DNA of 5,039 bases from GCA-2731375 sp047518225 (lineage in GTDB: Bacteria > Pseudomonadota > Alphaproteobacteria > GCA-2731375): NCBI GenBank assembly GCA_047518225.1, contig JAKZRK010000053.1:1-5039 (forward strand). Direction: 5' to 3'. Each line of letters opens with the position of its first letter. Position 1 is the first letter of the stretch. The position numbers were made by a program, and so were the translations under genes. This document shows positions 1 to 5,039 of the stretch, one piece after another. Under the pieces are notes generated by a model, which had not been told where the DNA came from, made no database searches, and saw only the letters and a program-made list of their open reading frames with translations.

Positions 1-2
1 AT

Positions 3-1085
3 TTCCACTCTGACACCCTTGCCTGCCGTATGACGGCACACCCTACATATAGTGGGTGTGGGTTACAACCGGATAGGCACGGATTGTTCTTCCCCGTAGA
101 TCCCGGCGCCGACGCCTCCATCGGCGGCATGACGGGGACCAGGGCCTCCGGCACCAACGCGGTGCGCTACGGCACCATGCGGGAAAACGTTATGTCCCTG
201 ACCGTGGTGCTGCCCAATGGCGAGATCATCCGCACGGCGCGCCGCGCGCGAAAATCCTCCGCCGGCTATGACCTGACGCGGCTGTTCGTCGGTTCCGAAG
301 GTACCTTGGGCATCATCACCGAAATCACCCTGCGCCTGTATGGCATACCGGAGAATATTTCCGCCGCCGTGGTGCCGTTCGAGACCCTGGAAGGCGCCAT
401 CGATACAACCATTTGCACCATTCAGTCCGGCATCCCCATCGCCCGGATCGAATTGCTGGACGATGTGCAGATGGACGCCGTCAACAGATTTTCCAATCTG
501 GACTATCCGGTGAAACCGACCCTGTTTCTGGAGTTCCACGGCACGGACGCCGGCGTGGCCGAACAAATCGCCATGGTGCAAGCCCTTGGCGCTGATTTCG
601 GGGCCGGCGAGTTCCAGTGGTCCGATCAGTTGGAGGACCGCAACCGCCTGTGGCAGGCCCGCCACGACGTGGCCTATGCCTGCAAGGCCCTGCGGCCGGG
701 CTGTGAGATTTGGGCCACGGACGTCTGCGTTCCACTCTCCCGCCTGGCGGAATGTATCGCCGAAACCAGGCAGGACCTTGAAGGCGCTTCCATCCCCGCG
801 CCCCTGTGCGGTCATGTGGGCGACGGCAATTTCCATCTGGCGTTTGTTTTGGACCCCAACGAACCGGCGGAAATGCGCGAGGCGGAGGATCTGAACGAGC
901 GCCTGGTCAACCGGGCCCTGGCCATGGACGGCACCTGCACGGGCGAACACGGCGTTGGCCTGGGCAAGCAGAAGTATATGCGGGCCGAACATGGCGATGC
1001 CATCGAGGTCATGCGTGCCATCAAGGCGGCCATCGATCCCGGTAACATCATGAATCCGGGCAAGATGCTGCCCGAACAAAATTAG
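3..1085 (+). CDS. FAD-linked 2-hydroxyacid oxidase (D-lactate dehydrogenase / GlcD family), 5'-truncated
   Basis: Flavoprotein of the family that oxidises D-lactate, glycolate or related 2-hydroxyacids and passes electrons to the respiratory chain. The frame is open to the left edge, so the true start is outside the window; full-length members are about 460 residues and about 350 remain. Counting from the ATG at 30, the distal part of the FAD-binding domain is seen at residues 18-105 (GLFFPVDPGADAS, ASGTNAVRYGTM, GSEGTLGIITE). The C-terminal substrate/cap domain follows, with LWQARHD, TDVCVPLSRL, GHVGDGNFH (H262, H269) and GTCTGEHGVGLGK (E306, H307), ending in the typical DPGNIMNPGKM. The last motifs favour cytochrome-type D-lactate dehydrogenase, but substrate cannot be fixed from sequence. 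Bases before about 78 do not resemble the family, so the ATG at 30 is not a believable start. The ureohydrolase gene follows 13 bases downstream, suggesting an operon. Confidence 0.9.
   Translation, partial: FHSDTLACRMTAHPTYSGCGLQPDRHGLFFPVDPGADASIGGMTGTRASGTNAVRYGTMRENVMSLTVVLPNGEIIRTARRARKSSAGYDLTRLFVGSEGTLGIITEITLRLYGIPENISAAVVPFETLEGAIDTTICTIQSGIPIARIELLDDVQMDAVNRFSNLDYPVKPTLFLEFHGTDAGVAEQIAMVQALGADFGAGEFQWSDQLEDRNRLWQARHDVAYACKALRPGCEIWATDVCVPLSRLAECIAETRQDLEGASIPAPLCGHVGDGNFHLAFVLDPNEPAEMREAEDLNERLVNRALAMDGTCTGEHGVGLGKQKYMRAEHGDAIEVMRAIKAAIDPGNIMNPGKMLPEQN
24..60. repeat. Two adjacent hairpins at the left edge
   Basis: A perfect 6-bp inverted repeat with a 3-base loop lies at 24-38 (TGCCGT / ACGGCA). 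Directly against it, at 37-60, is a second hairpin: CACACCC pairs with GGGTGTG, and the stem extends by AC/GT past one bulged T, leaving a 5-base loop. They sit exactly where similarity of the downstream oxidase to its family stops. Whether this is a small inserted repeat, an artefact of a contig end, or chance is not decidable here. Confidence 0.4.
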
Positions 1086-1098
1086 GCGGCGCGACGGG

Positions 1099-2140
1099 AT
1101 GGACAAAAAAACTCAAGGCCCTGCGGGAGAAGTACGCCAACGCCAGCGGCCGGGATGTCTTCAATCCTAAATTTCAGGCCGTCGCCGCGAAATTGTTCAA
1201 GGATGACGGCAGCCGGTCCCTGCCCTACGGTGGCATGCCGACGCTGCTGGGGTTGAAGCATCAGGAAGATTTCTCCGGTCTCGATATCGCCGTGGTCGGC
1301 GTGCCCATGGACCTTGGCGTCACCAACAGGACCGGCGCCCGTTTCGGTCCCCGCGCGATCCGCGGGATAGAGCGTATCGGTCCCTACAATCACGCCTTGG
1401 AAATCGTCCCCGACGCCGTTTGCAAAATGGCGGACATTGGCGATGTTCCCTTCCGCAGCCGCTTCAACCTCGAACATTGCATCGAGGATATCGAGGCGCA
1501 TTTCCGCCGCATCACCGAAAGCAATGTCCTGCCCCTGGCGATCGGCGGCGATCATTCGATCTCTTACCCCATTCTCAAGGCTGTTGCCGCCAGGCACGGC
1601 CCCGTGGCCATTGTCCATATCGATGCCCATTGCGATACCTCCGGCGAATATGACGGCTCCAAGTTTCATCACGGCGGACCGTTCCGCCTGGCCGTTCTTG
1701 ATGGGGTGATCGATCCGGAACGGACCATACAGATCGGCATTCGCGGCTCGTCGGAATTCATTTGGGAGTTCTCGTACGAAGCCGGCATGACCGTCATCCA
1801 TGCCGAGGAATTCGCCCGGATGGGCGTCGAGGCCGTAATCGAAAAGGCCCGTGCGGTGGTCGGCGATGGGCCGGTATATGTCACCTTCGACGTGGATGGC
1901 CTGGATCCGGCGTTCGCGCCCGGTACCGGCACGCCGGAGGTTGGTGGCCTGACGCCCCGGGAGGCCCAGGCCATACTGCGCGGCCTGGCCGGCCTGAATG
2001 TGGTCGGCGGCGATATGGTCGAAGTGGCGCCGCAATACGATGCCACCACCAATACGGTGCATGTGGGTGCGCAAATGGCCTTTGAGATCCTCTGCCTTAT
2101 GGCGCTGCGGTTCGAGGACGGCACCGCGCAAGGTTCATGA
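1099..2140 (+). CDS. Agmatinase-family ureohydrolase (guanidino-compound hydrolase), frameshift near its start
   Basis: Hydrolyses a guanidino compound (agmatine, guanidinobutyrate, guanidinopropionate or similar) to an amine plus urea, using two Mn2+ ions in the cytoplasm. Removing one A from the A7 run at 1105-1111 joins ATG 1099 to the main frame and gives 346 residues. The metal ligands are all visible: H152 in GGDHS, D175/H177/D179 in DAHCD, D264/D266 in FDVDGLDP. GVPMD, GARFGPRAIR and GTGTPEVGGLT are family signatures. Uncorrected, the first start in the main frame is a TTG at 1193 with no Shine-Dalgarno, giving 315 residues. That start would still leave the catalytic core intact, but the 31 codons before it are stop-free and protein-like (LKALREKYANASGRDVFNP), so I prefer 1099. 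The residues after DAHCD (FHHGGPF) differ from classical SpeB as I know it, so the substrate may not be agmatine. It follows the oxidase by 13 bases and overlaps the reductase by ATGA. Confidence 0.9.
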
Positions 2141-3112
2141 TCATGGAAAAGGGAAGCCTCGGCCCTTTGGGACCGGTCAGCCGGCTGACCCTGGGAGGCG
2201 GCGGGCTGGGGCAATTATGGGGCCGGACGGATCGGCGGGAATGCGTCGCCACCCTGCGGGAGGCGGTGGATGTAGGGATCGATCTGATCGATCTGGCCTT
2301 TCGCTATGGCGAGGGCGAGGCGGAGGAGGTGTTCGGCGAAGCGTTCGAGGGCCAGCCGCCGGACGGGGTCCGGGTGACATCGAAGTGCCTGCTGGGCAAT
2401 ACTCCGGCGCCAGAGATCGAGGCCCGGTTACGCCAATCGATCCACGACAGCTTGGCGCGGCTGCGTCTGGCACGGCTGGATTTGTTCTTTCTGCATTCCA
2501 ACGTGGTGCCGGATGATCACCCCATGCGCCAGCACCCGGACGCCGCCGCCCGGATGACCGCGCAAAGCGATTTTGTTGCGGTCGTTCGGCCTAGCCTTGA
2601 ACGCTTCGTGGGGGAAGGCCTGATCGGCGCCTGGGGTTTGACCGGCATCGGCCATCCCGATGCCATCATCGATCTGCTGGGCGATCGGACTGCGCCGGCG
2701 GTGGTGCAATGCATCGCCAATCCGTTGGACTCTCCAGGTAGTTTGAAATTTTATGATGATCCGGCCCGGCCGCGTGAAATTATCGCGGCGGCGCAAGCGA
2801 ACCAGGTTGGCGTGATGGGCATCCGCGTGGTCCAGGCCGGCGCCCTGACCGATGCCATCGACCGCGATTTGCCCCCCGATCACCCGGAGGTACGCGACTA
2901 TGACAGGTCGGCTGCTTATCGCGCCCTGGCGGCCGAACTCGGCACCTCGGCGGCGGGCCCTGGGCCATCGTTATGCTTTGGGCATGGCCGGCGTGGATAC
3001 GGTGGTGCTGGGGGTGAAAAACCGCGCCGAACTGGCCGAATGCGTGGCGGCCGAGAAGGCCGGCCCCCTATCGGCGGAAATCATGGCTCGGGTGGAGGGC
3101 TGTTTTCGGTAA
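2137..3112 (+). CDS. Aldo/keto reductase, frameshifted near the C-terminus
   Basis: NAD(P)H-dependent oxidoreductase with a TIM-barrel fold that interconverts aldehydes or ketones and alcohols in the cytoplasm. The catalytic tetrad is complete: D52 and Y57 in IDLAFRYGEGEAE, K83 in VTSKCLL, H120 in LDLFFLHSN. The layout is close to the D-threo-aldose/L-fucose dehydrogenase-like branch of the family, but the substrate is unknown. Frame integrity fails at GGG 2955-2957: removing one G restores AAALGHRYALGMAGVDTVVLGVKN, the usual C-terminal cofactor-binding segment, and an end at TAA 3110-3112 (324 residues, normal length). As written, the frame runs on to 3138 with a glycine-rich tail that does not look like protein. 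The start is ATG 2137, overlapping the ureohydrolase stop as ATGA; an in-frame ATG at 2143 is equally possible, with AAGG at 2130-2133 serving either. The overlap implies translational coupling. Confidence 0.87.
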
Positions 3113-3271
3113 CGATATCGCGACATTTTGTCATTTGAAGCGATAATGCGGTTGACCCAGAGGCAACGGGAAGACGAGAATGTATCATTGAGCGATCGAG
3201 TCCACGGCTTTGTGATCGTCCGAGTAAAAAAGAATATCAAAATCGGCAATTAAGAAACAGGAGAGGGCTTC
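3113..3271. other. Intergenic region between the reductase and PQQ-dehydrogenase genes
   Basis: This 159-base stretch is AT-richer than its surroundings and shows no convincing coding potential. It probably separates two transcription units. Directly after the reductase stop, TATCGC (3116-3121) pairs with GCGATA (3140-3145) around a small inner GACA-TTT-TGTC hairpin; no U-tract follows, so it is a poor terminator. TTGACC at 3152-3157 matches five of six -35 bases, but the only spaced -10 (GAGAAT, 3176-3181, spacer 18) is weak. A promoter for the downstream gene is expected here from the layout, though I cannot locate it firmly. Confidence 0.45.
3259..3267 (+). promoter_or_regulatory. Strong ribosome binding site of the PQQ-dehydrogenase gene
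   Basis: AGGAGAGGG ends 4 bases before ATG 3272; the AGGAG core is 8 bases from the start codon, near-ideal spacing. It fixes the start of the dehydrogenase and is clearly stronger than the sites in front of the two upstream catabolic genes. Confidence 0.8.
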
Positions 3272-4563
3272 ATGCTAAGAAAATTGGCGCTGGCTGTCGT
3301 GACAGCCGCTATGACCGCAACCTTTGCCGCCCCCGCGTCGGCATTGGATGTCAAACTGGAGGAAGTTGCGTCCGGTCTGCAACACCCATTGTTGCTGACC
3401 TCACCCCCCGGCGATGACCGCCGCTTTATTATTGAGCAGATCGGCAGCATCAAGGTTTTGCAGCCGGATGGAAAAATGTCGCTATTCCTAGACATCAAAG
3501 AGAAAATTCTTCCCCTTGTTCCCGAGTTCGACGAGCGCGGCTTGCTAGGCCTCGCCTTTCATCCGGACTTCAAGAACAACGGCTTGTTCTATATTTCCTA
3601 TACCGTGGCGCTGCTGGGCACGCCGAATTTGGGCAATCTGCTGTTTTTCGACCACAAGAACGTGATTGCGGAGCGCCGCGTGTCCAAGGCGGACCCGAAC
3701 AAGCCGATGCCGGCTATAGCCGCGTCATATCCACCATCGACTGGCCACAGTTCAACCACAACGGCCATTGGATCGGATTTGGCCCGGACGGCATGCTTTA
3801 TGCCTCCATGGGCGACGGCGGCTATGCCAACGATTATGGCCTCGGCCACAATCCGGTTTCAGGCAATGGGCAGGACCTCGCCTCCAAAAACGGCAAAATC
3901 CTGCGTATCGATGTCAACAGCGCCGAAGGTTACGCCATTCCCAAGGACAACCCATTTGTCGGCAACGACGATGCGCTGGATGAAATCTGGGCCTATGGTT
4001 TCCGCAACCCGTGGCGTTGTTCATTTGATATGGGCGGTAACGATGATCTGATTTGCGCTGATGTGGGTCAGAACAGCTACGAGGAAGTCGATGTCGTTAA
4101 AAAGGGCGGCAACTATGGCTGGCGCGTCAAGGAAGGCACCCATTGCTTCAACTATCAGGCGCCCAACGACGAACCGGCCTCGTGCGCCGACACGGGCATG
4201 ATCGATCCCGTGATCGAATACAACAACTGCTCGGCCAATCCCGAAGGCTGTAAAGGTATTTCGATCACTGGCGGCTACGTCTATCGTGGCGCCAACAAGG
4301 CCTGGGACGGGATGTATTTCTTCGGTGACTGGTCGAAGAACTTCGTCTTCAAGGACGGCCAGCTTTTTGCCGCGAAAATGACCGGCATGAAATGGAGCAT
4401 GGAAAAAGTCAACGTCACCAATATGCCTGGCTGGAACTCCTATGTTCTGTCCTTTGGTCAGGATAGCAATGGCGAAATCTATGTCATGGCAACCGATCTG
4501 ACCGGCCCTGTTCCGGGCGGTCCGGCCGGTGGCCTCGATAAAGTCTATAAGATCGTTCCCTGA
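3272..4563 (+). CDS. Secreted PQQ-dependent sugar dehydrogenase-like protein (glucose/sorbosone dehydrogenase family), one frameshift
   Basis: Exported beta-propeller quinoprotein of the soluble glucose dehydrogenase/sorbosone dehydrogenase family, expected to oxidise a sugar or aldose in the periplasm with PQQ. Residues 1-24 are a Sec signal peptide (MLRK, hydrophobic core, cleavage after PASA). Family motifs in order: ERGLLGLAFHPDF (88-100), FNHNGHWIGFGPDGMLY (161-177, H163 the likely catalytic histidine), GDGG, GKILRIDV, EIWAYGFRNPWR (R245), ADVGQ, EEVDVVKKGGNYGW, ITGGYVYRG and YFFGDW. The frame breaks near 3703: one base is missing in AACAAGCCGATGCC (an upstream AAGGCC would restore Asn-Lys-Ala-Asp-Ala-Gly-Tyr). 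Correction gives 430 residues, a normal length; uncorrected, the two pieces run 3272-4051 and to 4563 in different frames. Cysteines at 292, 305, 320 and 327 fit disulfides of an exported protein. A cytochrome c gene follows after a terminator. The actual substrate is unknown, and some relatives have no proven sugar activity. Confidence 0.87.
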
Positions 4564-4590
4564 TCAATTATCGGGTGTAATTTGACGGTC

Positions 4591-4630
4591 CCAGCCCTTT
4601 TCCCAGTGATGGGGAAAGGGCTGGCCTTTC
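4591..4630 (+). terminator. Rho-independent-type terminator after the PQQ-dehydrogenase gene
   Basis: Arms 4591-4604 and 4611-4624 pair over 14 bp without a gap (one G-U wobble) around the 6-base loop AGTGAT. A pyrimidine-rich tail, CCTTTC, follows; it is not a pure U-run. The stem starts 28 bases after the dehydrogenase stop and ends about 30 bases before the cytochrome start, so it lies between two genes expected to work together. Confidence 0.8.
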
Positions 4631-4639
4631 TATTATCAC

Positions 4640-4645
4640 AGGGGG
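4640..4645 (+). promoter_or_regulatory. Ribosome binding site of the cytochrome c gene
   Basis: AGGGGG lies 9 bases before GTG 4655 and 6 bases before TTG 4652, both in the cytochrome frame. GTG is preferred for start strength. The next in-frame ATG (4667) has no site at a usable distance and would shorten the signal peptide. Confidence 0.5.
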
Positions 4646-4654
4646 ACGGCGTTG

Positions 4655-4909
4655 GTGCGGTTTGTCATGACGGGAATGCTGATGGTTATGTTGGCCGGAT
4701 CGGCATTCGCTTTTTCGGGCGGTCCCGTTGCCGCGGCCGAGGTCGTACTAACCAATGACTTCTTGAACGACCCGGACAACATTGCCGTTGGCAAGAAACT
4801 GTTCGTAAAACAATGCGCGCGCTGCCACGGCAACAGGGCCTATCCAGGCAAGGCGCCGAAGCTGAAAGAGTCGGTCGTGAAGTATTCTCAACGTATTTAT
4901 TGGATGTGA
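4655..4909 (+). CDS. Exported c-type cytochrome, truncated by stop codons (possible pseudogene)
   Basis: Small periplasmic cytochrome c, probably the electron acceptor of the neighbouring quinoprotein. From the GTG start, residues 1-28 form a signal peptide (MRFVMTGMLMVMLAGSAFAF, then PVAAA before E). The mature start carries one heme-attachment motif, CARCH, in AVGKKLFVKQCARCHGN, followed by AYPGKAPKLK. The frame then degenerates and stops at TGA 4907-4909 after 84 residues. Monodomain cytochromes c need about 40-50 more residues, including the distal methionine heme ligand, which is missing. Traces suggest damage: shifting frame at about 4889 gives YLLDVIF, and beyond a second stop (TAG 4916-4918) the original frame reads IEALVYLQ, like the closing helix of such proteins. 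As written it could not bind heme normally. Sequence error near the contig end or real decay are both possible. Confidence 0.65.
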   Translation: MRFVMTGMLMVMLAGSAFAFSGGPVAAAEVVLTNDFLNDPDNIAVGKKLFVKQCARCHGNRAYPGKAPKLKESVVKYSQRIYWM

Positions 4910-5031
4910 TATTTGTAGATTGAGGCGCTGGTTTATTTGCAAGAAACTGGCGCGTATGGCGTGAAAACCTTGCAAATTGCGTTTCGCTTTCAGGCGTGAT
5001 TCACTGGTCCCGGTTGGGATTGGAGGACGCC
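4910..5031. other. Region between truncated cytochrome c and next gene
   Basis: This 122-base stretch is AT-richer than the rest of the window and has no clear intact gene. It may hold the damaged end of the cytochrome, whose frame would run to TGA 4997-4999 after the two stops at 4907 and 4916. It also contains a 9-bp inverted repeat (ATTTGCAAG 4935-4943, CTTGCAAAT 4969-4977). Confidence 0.4.
4935..4977. repeat. 9-bp inverted repeat with 25-base spacer
   Basis: ATTTGCAAG at 4935-4943 is perfectly repeated in inverted form as CTTGCAAAT at 4969-4977. Both arms contain the palindrome TTGCAA. No U-tract follows, so it is not an ordinary terminator. It could be a paired operator for the gene starting at 5032 or a stem-loop in the transcript. 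Confidence 0.35.
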
Positions 5032-5039
5032 ATGAAGCC
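5022..5039 (+). CDS. Start of a downstream gene (ribosome binding site plus first codons)
   Basis: GGAGG at 5022-5026 stands 5 bases before ATG at 5032-5034, followed by AAG and the window edge. The spacing and strength fit a real start, but only two codons are visible, so the product cannot be named. The coding part begins at 5032. Confidence 0.5.

Noticed and set aside
63..1106. Long antisense open frame of about 347 codons opposite the oxidase
   Set aside because: Its sequence has no family motif and is a mirror of the strongly GC-biased sense codons; the sense strand carries clear oxidase signatures throughout.
1082..2131. Long antisense open frame of about 349 codons opposite the ureohydrolase
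   Set aside because: No recognisable domain, no ribosome binding site, and it lies fully against a gene with all catalytic residues.
2276..2295. Tandem GATCGATCT repeat
   Set aside because: It encodes the IDLID segment containing the catalytic aspartate of the reductase, so it is explained by coding.
2852..3112. Separate 86-codon gene at the end of the aldo/keto reductase
   Set aside because: Its second half is the frameshifted C-terminus of the reductase; its first half is out-of-frame translation of the same gene.
3116..3145. Terminator after the aldo/keto reductase gene
   Set aside because: The TATCGC/GCGATA stem is only 6 bp with a long, bulged loop and no following U-tract.
3152..3181. 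Sigma-70 promoter TTGACC - 18 - GAGAAT
   Set aside because: The -10 matches only four of six bases and other spacings are no better; kept only as a note in the intergenic entry.
3793..4563. Independent gene starting at ATG 3793
   Set aside because: It begins inside the beta-propeller, lacks a signal peptide, and the family sequence continues upstream in the same frame to about 3704; it is the C-terminal part of the split dehydrogenase.
1..5039. CRISPR array, tRNA/rRNA, insertion sequence, phage or defence genes
   Set aside because: I looked for regularly spaced repeats, cloverleaf signatures, transposase motifs and terminal repeats and found none.

Overview
The window looks like a fragment of an alphaproteobacterial genome, probably Rhodospirillales-like. 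It is GC-rich, has compact co-directional genes, and every recognised protein reads like alphaproteobacterial versions as I recall them; the lineage is inference. All genes lie on the plus strand and all are metabolic or respiratory. I see no RNA gene, CRISPR array, insertion sequence, phage gene or defence system.

Layout. (1) 1-1085: C-terminal three quarters of an FAD-linked 2-hydroxyacid oxidase (D-lactate dehydrogenase/GlcD type). Its N-terminus is lost at the left edge, and the first ~75 bases do not read like the family and contain two adjacent hairpins. (2) 1099-2140: ureohydrolase of the agmatinase/guanidino-acid hydrolase type with a full binuclear-metal site. (3) 2137-3112: aldo/keto reductase with an intact catalytic tetrad, overlapping gene 2 by four bases. 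Genes 1-3 look like one catabolic operon. (4) 3113-3271: intergenic region ending in a strong ribosome binding site. (5) 3272-4563: secreted PQQ-dependent sugar-dehydrogenase-like beta-propeller. (6) 4591-4630: strong stem-loop terminator. (7) 4655-4909: a small exported c-type cytochrome that keeps the CxxCH heme motif but loses its C-terminal half to stop codons. (8) 4910-5031: no convincing gene, but a 9-bp inverted repeat, followed by a ribosome binding site and the first codons of the next gene at 5032.

The striking pattern is reading-frame damage. The ureohydrolase, the aldo/keto reductase and the PQQ dehydrogenase each need exactly one single-base correction to give a full-length family protein. 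These are an extra A in an A7 run near 1105-1111, an extra G in GGG at 2955-2957, and a lost base near 3703. The cytochrome c and the 5' end of the oxidase also break down. Protein sequence on both sides of each break is well conserved, so uncorrected indel errors in the assembly are the simplest explanation. Recent multi-gene decay is the alternative.

Functionally, genes 1-3 could process a guanidino or hydroxy-acid carbon/nitrogen source: urea release by the ureohydrolase and redox steps by the oxidase and reductase. The PQQ dehydrogenase and cytochrome c would form a periplasmic sugar/alcohol oxidation pair feeding electrons to the respiratory chain. I did not find a convincing undescribed system here.
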